DNA from: Protula sp. h YS-2021
Taxonomy: Eukaryota > Annelida > Polychaeta > Sabellida > Serpulidae
Assembly (NCBI GenBank): GCA_949752745.1
Contig: OX457027.1
Coordinates: 75,026,700-75,090,699, forward strand
DNA length: 64,000 nucleotides
Reading direction: 5' to 3'
Under the pieces are notes generated by a model, which was not told the origin of the DNA, did no database searches, and saw nothing but the letters and a program-made list of their open reading frames with translations. Below are positions 1 to 11,500 of the stretch, piece after piece (positions within the stretch are counted from its first letter, which is position 1; the number at the start of each line of letters is the position of its first letter). The position numbers and the translations under genes were made by a program.

Positions 1-373
1 GATGGGGAACAGTCGTTACAAAATTTGAAAGCAATTGAAATTGCAGGCGAAGCAGCATTTTATAGTTTACATACTTACATTTTAAAGTTTACATGCTTAC
101 ATTCATACATGCCTCCACTCCTATTTACCCCCTCCCTCGCGCGCTCCTCACCCCCCCCCCCCCCCCCCACGAACTTTTTTCTCGTGGAAAAACTGCCAAC
201 AGTTTAACTGTTTGTCAAACAATAAACACAGTCTTTTCTGTAACTAAAAAGGACCGATTATATTGGTTCTAAGTAACTGTAGAAATAATATTTGACACCC
301 CATCGGCTTGGGGTTCCCGAGGCCACAGTGAGTGCAAAACAACACCGTTAAATAAAAAAATAAAAAAAACAAC
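1..373. other. Non-coding stretch with poly-C run
   Basis: No gene is recognised here. A C-rich homopolymer run lies near 150-168. The short open frames have no domain-like content. Confidence 0.5.
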
Positions 374-457
374 TGTCAGAAGTGGGATTCGAACCCACGC
401 CGGGAGAACCCGACTGCGACCTGAACGCAGCGCCTTAGACCACTCGGCCATCCTGAC
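374..457 (-). tRNA. tRNA-Leu (anticodon CAG)
   Basis: The minus strand reads as a complete 84-nt class II tRNA. The acceptor stem GTCAGGA pairs with TTCTGAC plus discriminator A. The A box is GGCCGAGTGGTCTAAGGC, the anticodon arm GCGTTCAGGTCGC carries CAG, a long variable arm follows, and the B box is GGGTTCGAATCCC. The long variable arm and CAG anticodon identify leucine. No intron is visible and the CCA is not encoded, as expected for a nuclear eukaryotic tRNA. Confidence 0.96.
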
Positions 458-657
458 TTACACGACTCGTGCATATAAAAAGCATTATAAAAGAAATACA
501 AACGCAGAGCCTGTTGTGATCAATAAACGACTTCTCAGAGTACTTTGTGTTTGGTAGCTGAGTTATGCATAAGAACAGACACAAAGCAACATTAAATGAA
601 CAAATGATCCGTTGGAGGGTGTAGAAAATTAAATACAGAGTAATTAGCCCACCGTGT

Positions 658-658
658 T

Positions 659-694
<36 letters not shown>

Positions 695-695
695 T
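658..695. repeat. (ATA)n microsatellite
   Basis: A pure trinucleotide run of about 36 bp. The surrounding 458-1370 contains no gene I can recognise. Confidence 0.85.
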
Positions 696-1373
696 TGTTT
701 AGATTTTCATTTTCATTCAGTACTCTCAAAATTTTAAACAGTAAATGACAAAAAAAATGCAGATTTCGAGTGAAAATTGGGGGAGATCTTCGCACATCCC
801 CAACCAAGTTACGCCTGGGACACCCTACCCAAGTTACGCCTGGGACAACTCCAGCCCTCTCCCACCACCACCCCAGGACCCCCGTCCCCTCCTCCCTCAC
901 CGGGTCACCAACCCTTAAAATCCACAACATGACCTCTGCACTGAAGCTTCTTTTGATGGTCTCGTGTTACAAGCGTACGTGTGTTTTAAATATTCGTCAG
1001 AGCTTGAGACAGGTTCGACTTACCCTGTTTGAATTCCCAGAAAACTCCACTGATTTTTTTAAACTAATGTGTCTTCTCCAAGGAAGGCAGTTAACTTCTC
1101 ACAAAATGCGGAAGTGTGAAAATGGAGATCGCCGCGAGCCAACGACCATGACACCAAAGTTTGTTGGTGCACGGCTGAACATTCTGCCAGTGCCAAACTA
1201 CTGCAATCAGCGGATCTACCACACGAGCTAGAGTGAGGTCCTCCCCCTTTCCCCGCCACCACACGCCAACTCTGTAGTTCTGCAATGATTGTGGCACAAC
1301 AGTTAACTGTTCTCGTCTGTTGGCTAGTGTGGCGGAATCCACCAAACCACTAACCGTCTACTGAACCAAAGAG

Positions 1374-1376
1374 CTT

Positions 1377-1442
<66 letters not shown>

Positions 1443-1443
1443 T
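1374..1443. repeat. Compound (CTT)n(ATT)n microsatellite
   Basis: About 11 CTT units pass directly into about 13 ATT units. Any open frame across it is an artefact of the triplet repeat. Confidence 0.9.
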
Positions 1444-1852
1444 TCTTCACAAACAATTTCGCTCAATAAATTTAAAAAAAATGTCGCTTCTATTCGATCC
1501 AATCCCGGGGAAAAGTGAAAATGAAATATTCTTGTCCACTGCTTTGTAATTATTACAACCCCAAGCTGCACAAATTGTCGAACGGGCATTAAAGACAGGT
1601 TTTTCTTCATTTCCATCCATGCTTTCACTGTTTACATCCAGTTGTCAACCCAGTCCGCCAGAGGCGCCACCATTCAGGCTGTTGCATGTTTATGGCCTGC
1701 CTTCAACTCACACAGCAGGGACACAGCATTCTTTATCTCCGTTTCTTTCTAAAGCTTTTTGAAGGTCTTCTCAAAGGTTTCGATGAAATAGTGCTATACT
1801 GGACACTGAACGACGGTGACAAAGTGATATGGGCAGTGACTGCACCAGGAAG

Positions 1853-1941
1853 AGGGGGGGGGGGGGGGGGGATGGGACACGAGCCACCCAAAAAATTTGC
1901 TGTGCCCAGCCCCCCCCCCCCCCCCCAAAAAAAAAAAAACT
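1853..1941. repeat. Poly-G / poly-C / poly-A runs
   Basis: A G run, a C run and an A run follow each other within 90 bp. The G and C runs could pair as a hairpin. This is low-complexity sequence with no coding meaning. Confidence 0.8.
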
Positions 1942-2136
1942 GTCGAAAGCAGATGGTTTTAATCATTAAGTTTACATAATGCATTAAGAATTATCCCCAG
2001 GCTATGGGTTTCAGCTTGTAAGTCTGTCCGCCTGTCTGTCCGCTTTCGTGCGCCCTCGTGTCCGGGCTATATCTTCGAAAGTATTTCTTGTATAGCTTTT
2101 TCATTTGGCATACGGTTAGAATGTACATTGAAGGTA

Positions 2137-2460
2137 TTTTTCTCAAAAATACGACTTGTCAAAAATGGCTGTTTTCAGGAAATTTGTTAGCACGGAGTTT
2201 TGTCCAGGCCAGTTCTGCAAAACTATTCGATCCAGCGTTCTGTTATTTTATGCAGTGAATATATATATATATTGTACATTTGCAACGTTGCATTATTTTT
2301 GACAACGGCCAAAAACTGTCAAAAATACGACTTCTCAAAAATATGTATTTTTTTTGTAAACCTGATTGCACGGAGATAGATTTTGTCCAGACGCGTTCTC
2401 CGAAACTATTCGATATAGCATTCTGAAATTTTTTGCAGCGAAAATATATGTATTGTAGAT
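2137..2460. repeat. Two-copy ~175-bp tandem repeat
   Basis: Two diverged copies share the order TCAAAAATACGACTT, then GCACGGAG, then TTTTGTCCAG, then AAACTATTCGAT, and an AT-rich end. The second begins about 175 bp after the first. A Cys/Gly-rich octamer-like stretch (GTCTGTCCGCCTGTCTGTCCG) just upstream at 2021-2041 recurs beside other repeats in this window. Confidence 0.7.
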
Positions 2461-2544
2461 AGTAGTAGAGAAATGGGGGTTCTGCTCCAGTCAATCATCG
2501 TGACGTCATCATGACGTCATCAATCAAACCCCGCCCACCCACCC

Positions 2545-2760
2545 CTAGGACATAGACGGCAGGCTTCCCCCCCCCCCCCGGACATAGTCGGGCAGACCCT
2601 CCCCCGGACATAGTCAATAGGATCCCCTAGGACATAGTCGGTCAGACCTCCCCCCGCCCCCCCCCCCTGTGGAAAAATTTGTGACTTTTGTATATTTATC
2701 AGTTTCAGACAATTCTGAACATTTTCAGTTTTTTTACCCCCCCCCCCCCCCCCCGTGCCC
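2545..2760. repeat. Short GGACATAGTC repeats with poly-C runs
   Basis: GGACATAG recurs four times (near 2548, 2579, 2605, 2629), interleaved with C-rich runs. The section then passes into a copy of TTTCAGACAATTCTGAACATTTT, which recurs near 4012 and 4095. Confidence 0.6.
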
Positions 2761-3990
2761 GACATAACGTTAGCGGATATTATATGTGTAAAACACGTGG
2801 GCAAAATGGGCAAGTTAGGTGTAATATACGTGTATTTTGGCCATTTTGCTCATCAATAATGCGCATAAAATACGCATATTTTCCCACGTAAAAATTTATA
2901 CGCATTTTACACGTAATTCCCACCGATTTTTAAACGCCTTTTACACGGGGTTTTTTCCCACGGATATTAGGCGGATTTCACGCATTTTTTAAACTTATTT
3001 TATATGCATTTCAGAGTTTGCCCACCAATGTAATGACCTAGATAGCAGTTCCGCATGGGAACTATGCATAATATATGTAGGTATTCCCACGTACCCACAC
3101 ATAAATAATGTGTGTTTTGTTGGGAATTCCCATGGGATTTAGGGGAGTTTGAGACTCTTTCCGATATGTATTATGCACATGAACCTCTATTACTATAGTG
3201 CAGTTATAAAGTACTCCTTAAAACAATTTTCAGCGTAAAAATTTTAGTGAAATTGGTATTCCTATGTCTAACTTTCTATTATACTTAGGAAAAAGCAGCC
3301 CTCCACCAAAATATGCAGTATTTAGCAAAATTTAAATATATCATCGCTCAATGGCGGCTGTTTTCGGTCTGCCATAATAGGCCCACATTGCCAGACTACA
3401 TATAATATGCGTATATTTTCCCATGCATTTACTACGTGGAAATTTTCACTCGTTTTATACGTGTATTTTACATGGGAACACCCATATGGGAAATCCCACG
3501 TAAAATATACGCTTAATATGCGTCACATATTACACGCATAATATGCATGGGAGAAAAAGCGTGTAATAAATGTTCTTAAATATGCGTTTTATATACGTGA
3601 GTAAAAATGCGTTTAATATGCGTTTCAAATATGGGCATCTTTTTTGTTATGCAAAATATATGCATAATATGCGTCCCTAGATACGCGCACAATATGCGTA
3701 GGAAAAAATGCGTATAATATGCGCATTGAAAATGAGCATATATTTTCCCGCGTATTTTATATGTGTAATAAACGTTCCTTGATATGTGCATATTATACGT
3801 GGGAAAATACACGTTCAATATGAGCATCTTTTTTTCCACGAATTTTATCAGTATAGAAATGCGGATATTTTTGTACGTAATTTATACGTTTATTATGCGT
3901 TCGAGAAAAGATGCCCATTTTGCCCATGCATTTAAGATATTAAATACGTATAATATACGTATACTGTTTTGTAGGGTGGGAAAATTTTGT
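2760..3990. repeat. Degenerate array of ATATGCG / CGTATAAT words
   Basis: About 1.2 kb is densely filled with short, partly self-complementary words such as AATATGCG, TACGCATATT, ACGTAAAAT and CCCACGTA, with irregular spacing. There is no fixed period and no credible coding frame. The flanks carry related copies of a TTTCAGAnnATTCTGAACATTTT block (2702 and 4012), so the array may be the interior of one repeated unit. Confidence 0.6.
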
Positions 3991-4229
3991 GCTTTTTGCA
4001 TATTTACACGTCTCAGACCATTCTGAACATTTTTGTATTTTTGATCCAACCCTCCCCAGCTTCCCCAATTTGTGATTTTAGCATATTTGTCCGTTTCAGA
4101 GAATTCTGAACATTTTTTTTTTTTTTTTTTTTGGTTTTTGACCCCCTCTCCCCGAATATGGCTAGCATGTGAGACATGACAACTTCAACAGCGCATAACT
4201 TTAAAACTACCTGACCGAACTGAACCATT

Positions 4230-4910
4230 ATTTTACAAAAAGTGAAAACGGTATGTTTCCGCCTGATTTTCCGTGTAACTTCCGGTATTCTGGTTCCTTC
4301 CCTACATCTCGCTGTACCAAACCAACAATTGTTTCACCGACAATTATTTCCTTGGGACGACTAAAAAAGTTGACTAGACTAGACAGAGTTCCGCCAGACT
4401 GCAGAACTGCCCCACTTGCAGAAACCACTAAAGAAAATATTTGTATCAAATTATGGCCAAGAAGGTCAAGGTCATGAAGTATCCCTTCCTTGTCGTTTTG
4501 GTCCGTCGGATTCAAATATCGCTCTATCTCTAATCGTTTTCGAGATAATAATCAACTTTCGGTTTTGACTTTGACGGAGGCCGAGAAGGTCAAGGTCACT
4601 GAGATACCTTTATATAACGTTGTTTAGGCCAAAAGGGTTGAAAATACGCTCAAAACCACTCTTTCTCTCTCTTTCTCTCCCACTGTTTTCGAGATATCAA
4701 TCAACTTCGGGTTTTTGACCTTGACCGTGACCGAGAAGGTCAAGGTCACCAACGCTCCTCTTATGTAACGTTGTTTAGACCCAAAAGTCGAAAATGAGCT
4801 CAAAATCGTTCTATTTCTAGCCGTTTTCGAGGCGGTTCATGACGCCGCGTGACCTTTGACCTTGACACTCAAGACCAAGATTCAGTATGGAAGGTTCTCA
4901 CTACTGAGTA
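4230..4910. repeat. ~145-bp diverged tandem repeat with AGGTCAAGGTCA
   Basis: Successive units contain a GTTTTCGAGATA block, then CAACTT(C)GGTTTTTGAC, then GAGAAGGTCAAGGTCA, then AACGTTGTTTAG. AGGTCAAGGTCA recurs near 4464, 4586 and 4735. The same family forms the large foldback at 43150-45865. Confidence 0.75.
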
Positions 4911-5859
4911 GTTTTATATATTCAAACTTTGACTTTTTATGGCAAATTATTGTGATTAATAGGCGCTTTGAAAAATATTTTCACTTCAGTTTGAGCTTTG
5001 AAGTCAAGGACCATAATTAAGACATATTTTAATTCTCTCATGCTATAGGAACTTACATTCAAAACAAAACTCCCTATGTTTTCTAAATACACTTCCTGTT
5101 TATGGGCAACCACAAAATAATTTAATTGTGATCCGGCTGCTACTATTTGTTCAGTCCGCAGTGATGCTACTGGATCAGTATCAGACCATGTAGCGTTTAT
5201 CACAATATCCGGTGAACCATTTGTTTACACGTTTTTGTAGAGTTTTTGGATAAACAAAATTGAGATAAATTGATCGGAATTTACCCGTTAGTAACAAACA
5301 CTTGGTGCTAATTTATTTTTGTGCGTGATATTTTTTAAACTGATTGAAGTTTTGTTGAAGTTTTATAAATGGGTATTTAGCTGTTACTATTGCTGTACAA
5401 ATTTATTTTTTAAAACATTTGATAAGATGCGTCTTTCTTTTATATTCAAGTTCAGGAATGGGGCACAGTATTGTTTGGAAATGTATGGATATGCGCCCAG
5501 AAAAATTCCGAGCCCCACTTCAAACGATGTTCTTCTTTTACGCGTGTTATTGTCGCATACTTCTCACTTTCATTTCAAAATTACTTGCGTTTCTGCTCCC
5601 GCGAGGGACAGGTTCGGGGACCACGATATCAGGGAGGGTCAATAGCAAGTACAATAAAATTATACGGAGTCAGTGTGAGTAACAACAGTGAAATCACAGA
5701 TTTAGCTTGGGGTACGCTTTGTAGGGTTGGGTGCGGTGATGCGGGGGAGGGGGTGGGGGGGGGGGGGGGCTCGCAGGTTGGGGGCAAAGTATTTCCTAAA
5801 GGCTTTTTATCCATGATATTCATTCACAGTTTATTGTTTTTGGACCGTTCACATTTCAT

Positions 5860-6133
5860 CCTGAAAAACGACCATCTTTTAGACGAGGATGAAGCCAGCC
5901 CAAATGTCAGTGCTTCTGGGCCCAGTGATATAAGTAGAAAACCAGATGACGAGCTACGGAGAACCATTTTGAAATCATATCCTTCACGATTCTACGGTGG
6001 CAAATCACGTTCATTTTCAACGAACTGGCTCATCGAATATTCCACTTTAAATGATTCTCTTTTCCCTGTCGAAATTCTATTAAAGCACAACGCGGTCGTT
6101 CGGAAACTGTTTTCACGCATGGGGGATTCCTAA
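5860..6133 (+). pseudogene. Remnant of a TTF-type zinc-finger / hAT-ZMYM1-like transposase
   Basis: The frame ending at the stop near 6133 reads GPSDISRKPDDE, then LKSYPSRFYGGKSRSFSTNW, then LIEYS. This matches the pattern seen at the N-terminus of TTF-type zinc-finger (ZMYM1-like, hAT-related) proteins: D-I-S, then Y-P, then F-G, then R-S-F, then W, then E-Y-S. The cysteines and the transposase body that should follow are missing; the frame stops about 35 residues later and runs into poly-A. No splice sites could be supported. The family call rests on motif order only. Confidence 0.4.
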
Positions 6134-8491
6134 ATGGTAAAAAAAAAAAGAAAAAAAAAAAAAGAGTATAGCATCTTTAAATGCACTCGCTGTAGCAGTT
6201 CAGCAAAATTTCGATGTTTTACCAAGGTTTATATAATGTTGTTCTGTGGTTGCAGTAGGTTGAGCTGCTCGTATTGTTTCAAGTTGAAGCAATTAATCTT
6301 TTAAGTAGTAGGGCACTGCCCAATGTTTTCCCCCAACATGGCGTCGTCAAAACTCGAAAGACGGGTTTATTATCACATTCAACTCCTTCTTTGGTATATA
6401 TTATATTTTCGTAGATGTCAGCAAAATGTTACGTGTGTGCATATTTGCAAAAAATGTGAGAAAGACCTAAAAAATTGCGACAGATTTAAATTTTTCACTC
6501 ACATGAAAGGTGAAATAAAAGACAAAATTGGTGTCATTTATTATGCATGATGGCACCAGAAATATTCACAAATGGGATGGATATCTGAAGAAAGCCACAT
6601 ACGGGATTCTGTCTGAGTATGAACATTCTTAACCTACTTTTTTGTGTCTTATACATAATAATGACAATGTACAGAATTGAAACGTAAAATCACATCCTCA
6701 CATTCTTGGATTGTCAAGAAGTAAACAGTGAACTTCTAATGAACCATGATTGACACAACAAACTTACACCAATATTTTTGGGGATTACGTGGGCACTGCA
6801 TAAGCCTTACCATCTCACATTTAAAACCAACATTCCGACAAAGTAAATTCAGTGTTTTTAATCACACAACTACATACAGTGCCAGCAGTCTCTTGTGCCT
6901 ACTGACTAATTTTATGAATCTGGATAACCTTCCGGATGACTTCTCTGACCCAAGTGATCCAGTAGAAAATAATTATATCAGCAGCAGTATTTTTAAACAA
7001 CCTTTCTCTTCTTTGAAATAGTAAATATGTTAATATTTGACCTATTGCTTTTTTTTCTTTGCCCACAAGCAAGTGCTGGAGTGGACTGAATTTGAAACAC
7101 CCTCATCAATATGTTCATGGTCAGAAAACGACTGAGGGAGGGAAGAAAATGTGCGTGCATGGAAAAGTACAACGAAGTCCGTTTTCATTGTAAAATGAAC
7201 ATGAAGAAATAAACAACCTTCAAGTGGTGTTACAAAATATGTTAAAGCGGTGTTACACAGTTACAAGTGGTGTTACAAAATATTTTAAAGCGTACATACC
7301 ATGACTGAAGCAAAAAGAAAAAACAAACAAACGATAAATAACTGCCATACATCAAAATAATATACAGCAACACAAATTTTGGCATACTTCATTAATTTAT
7401 GTGAACACATTTTCCGCATTTTTTTTCTTAAGAAAAATTATTTGTTTAGATCCGTTTATTTCTGGAATTTGATATTTTAGTATATAACACAAGTCCCAGA
7501 TGGCGTCAGATAAATGGAGATGCGAGGTGAACAAGATCAGGCCTCTCGATTGGTCTACGAGAAACCCCGCCTTTTGGAGTGTTTTAATCACGCCATCTGT
7601 TTACACTTAAAAACAGTTTTTTTACTATAGTCTGTATCACCGTATCACCAGTTAAAAAAAATGCAAACACAGAATAATTGTCAGCGTAGAAATTCCAGCA
7701 ATGCCTCACCAGGAAATAGCTGATTCTTTTTCTCTCGTGATCTACCAGTTGTGTGGCACATTCCAACAATTTCCAGCTAACCCCACCACCACCCATTGCC
7801 AGAAAACATACTTAAAAATCCAGACAAAATGGCGCCGGTTTGGCCATAGAAGCAAACCTTCAGTTAGTTTGTAAATAAAAGAACAACAGAAGCATTTTCA
7901 CTGTGCAATGTTGGAGAAGGCGGAACCTGGCACTTTTCTGAGAACTTGTCCGGGCAACATCCCAAGTCTCGATGCAAAATCTGTAAATTCTATCCATTTT
8001 TGGCGAAGTGCCGATCCAATAATATTTGGTTGTGTGTCAAAAACAACACGTATACATATATTTCCACAGTATAATATTTCAAGAGGCTGAGCCTTGTAGT
8101 TTCTAAAAGCCTGCACGGACCTTCCTAACCCCCCACCCCCCCCCCCCCCCACCCCCAACCGATGCAAAATGTGCGCACGGACCTCCCTAACCACCGCCCG
8201 ATGTAAAATATGCAAATTTTTATCAATGTTTGACAACTGCAGGTCTGACCATTTTTTTGCCATTTTTTTCAGAGAACTTGCCCCAGCAAAAACCCCAAAG
8301 TGCGATTCTAAAACTGACCGACTTGTATTTACAACAAATTTAAATCTGGGCAAAGCTCTTCGGCAACCACGCACGGACAGGCACTATCTGAACGACGACA
8401 TATCGAGAAGACATCCAACATTACACAGGCACAGCATAAATCACAGTTTGCATAGTTGACACAGTTCTATGGTCCTAAAACAAAACCAATA
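6134..8491. other. Non-coding stretch, nothing recognised
   Basis: The stretch includes a small direct repeat (AAGTGGTGTTACAAAATAT near 7209 and 7264) and a C-rich run near 8131-8150. The right end should contain the tafazzin 3' UTR, but no clear AATAAA on the minus strand could be assigned. Confidence 0.4.
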
Positions 8492-8590
8492 CTAGCTGAT
8501 GGTTGAACTAAAATGCAGTTTCTCAGCTTTCTCCTTCAGTCTGGCAAACTCATCCTGAATTATGTCCGTTATGGCCTTTCTTATTTCGAC
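8492..8590 (-). CDS. TAFAZZIN: Tafazzin last coding exon
   Basis: Encodes VEIRKAITDIIQDEFARLKE, then KAEKLHFSSTIS and stop TAG. The acceptor is TGTTTTAG|GTCGAA. This is the amphipathic C-terminal helix typical of the family. Confidence 0.94.
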   Translation of the reverse strand, partial: VEIRKAITDIIQDEFARLKEKAEKLHFSSTIS

Positions 8591-11500
8591 CTAAAACATA
8601 AATTGAAAAGGAAATCTTAGTTGTCAATAATTTGGTATACACCGGGATCTAAGCACGTTACACAGCAGCAGAAAATACCGTTAGGTCTCGGCGACTCAGG
8701 ACAGTAGACTCGGTCTGATGCTTGTACTATGGCAGACGGACTAGCGGCATTTCACACTCTGCTGGCTGTTTTTCAATGGTTCCTAGACGTGGGGTCCTCT
8801 TTTCAGACGCGGGGTCCTCTTTTTAGACGTGGGTCCTCTTGCTTCCTCTAGGTTTTTGCAGCTTTAACGACTTCATATAAAACGTACGTAATCCACCCTT
8901 TTGCCGCTTAACAAAACTCGACCAATCGATAAATAAAATTGGAAATGAACGTTTTTCCGAACAACTGTCCAGTTACTTGGGAACTAATTGCACGCACCTT
9001 AGTTTTGTTTTCTGACCGCATGTTGAAAAGCAACTCCATAAAATCCATGGGTTCACCGACACACATTGTTATTTTCTGAAATCACCAAGAGCAAACATTA
9101 TTGGACGCACAAAGCAACACATCAACACTGCTACAGTCCAAGGATATTTCTCGGATTTTGCGACTCGATACCGATGGCCCCAGCCAAAGAAAAAAAAACA
9201 AAAAACAACAAAAACTGGGGGCCATTTTCAAAGCCTTGGAGGCCACAAAATGAACTTATCAAACGAAACAAGTTAGGTCGATTTTGCAACATATTTTCTT
9301 CACAAACGATAAACACAGTTGATTGCTTAACTAGATTAACAATGTTTGATAAAAAAGTACACGTCTTAGAACTGTTCTTAAAATACCATCGGAGACTGAT
9401 AGCGTTTCGACTACTTTTTAAGTCTAGACATAGTTATTTTCTGAAAATAATTCTTTAATTCTAAAAACGGTATGAAGAAATGGTCCCCACGCAAAAAATC
9501 TCGAGGGCCATTTTCAGAAACTGGGGACCATAGCGGCCCCAGCAAAAAAAAAAACTGGGGGCCATTTTCAGAATCTGGGGGTCATGGCCTCCATGGCCCC
9601 CGCCAAAATGATCCTTCCAGTACTCCGGGCTACAGTAGATTCATTAAGTAGATTCTTTAGTCCACTAAAGAGTGATATTCATATGAACTACCGAATATTC
9701 TGTGTGCTGGATGGAAAACTGACCACGAATGTTAACTGAACTGTTCATTTTTGTGAATACGCCCCCAGATACCTAATAACTGTACGTGTTTTTCTTCCCA
9801 CTGTACCATTTGCAAATTATCCAAAGACAATACGCTTTCCCTTTCTATTAGTGAAATTAAATCAACTGCATACTTATCAGAATTTTACATGTTGAGGTAC
9901 TTTATACTGTAGGTACTTGCCTCCAGGGCAACCACCTCCTCAATGCGCCCCCCCCCCCCCCACCCCCGTCTCCAAGGACACAAATTTATGCAAGACAGAA
10001 CTTGGAAAAAACAGTAACCATACTTTTCCCACGCGTGGTATGATTTCACTCTTCTGCGGCGTTCCCGGCAGAACCTTGTCCATCCCTGCAAATGACGGTA
10101 AACCCTTATAATCCAATTATAAAGAGTACTTTTTTTTCTCACAAACAGGTCAAACACAGAAAGGATGTGCAACATACGACTGTTGTACATTAACACTGCC
10201 ATTCAACATTCAACTATTACATCTTAAACACGTGTTTCTATTACAATATTACTTTGTATTTTAGCACAATTATACCAACAGACACTTGCAAATGTCTCAC
10301 ACAACATTTAATTCGCTTACTGAACTTGTTAACATAAAACCAAGTATTAACACACCTAAGTGATAAAATGGCACAACCAGTGGGTGTTGTTTGCACTCTT
10401 CTATCAGTCTTCCCACGCCTAATTACAAAAGGAACGATTTACCAATTGAAACACTAGCAACAAAACTGATGACCATTTATATTTGCTTGAGAAGAGTTTA
10501 AAATTGATTTTTTAACGTTTTCAGCAGTTTTAAAATTACGTAACTGATGGCATTTGCACAAGAGACACACACATAAAACAAGCCCCTGCAATCAGCGCTA
10601 ATACCGTGACGAACACCTACTACAACCTTACGTTATTTTATCCCTCTCCGTTTTGGTCAATTTTTAAAGGACTTGAGGGGCTCATTTCCGGGAGACGCTA
10701 CCTTATTATCTCGTAAAAATGAATCTTTGACTTTTGGCTTAGCGTCGCCATTTATAGCTGTTTACTGTGAATGCGCCTGGACGCGATTTTACTGGTTAAG
10801 TTGTAAAGAGAACATACTCACCCCATTTGAGCCTGATGTATTCCGTACCGAACCGCACACGTCCTACAGCAACAGACACGCCGTAGACAAACATTCATCT
10901 GACTGCTCTCAAACTATTTCTCTTACACGGGTAATTCTCGCAAACAGCATATATCGCTTGCTGAAGTATTTTCTCAAATTGACTCAAAATTAACAAACAT
11001 TTTGAAAATACCCTACCATTCACAAAATCATGCTTAGGATGTTTTCAGTTTGACAAAGTAAGTTAACAGGCACTTAAGTTTATTTTACATGTTTGTTTAT
11101 TTTATTTTATTTTTATTGTTATTTTTGCCAAACTAAAGCAACAGCTTTATCAACGAAGCCCGCATATATTTAATGTTTCAAGTTCAGGGTTCGCGCTGGG
11201 TTCTCAGGAAAGTGATTAAAAAAAAAAAGGAAAGTGTGACTCAGTTGGGTCCAGAAAGACAGGGTTCCGAAAAAGTGAGTCATTTCATTAAAAAAATGCC
11301 CAAAAAGTGGACAAAAACCCCGCCAACGCGAACCCTGTCAAGGTACGCACCTTCTGGAAAAGTATGTACCCACTCTCCGCTATTCAGCTTATCAATCGCG
11401 AAGTCCATGCCTCGTTGGTACACGCCGTCGCCCCTTATAACCGGCACGCCCCGGCCCAGTGTCACCAAATACGAGTGCAAAGCGTTTGAAAACGTCACGT

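Noticed and set aside
770..1231. 153-codon frame as a possible gene
   Set aside because: No recognisable motif, strong overlap with frames on the other strand, and low-complexity flanks.
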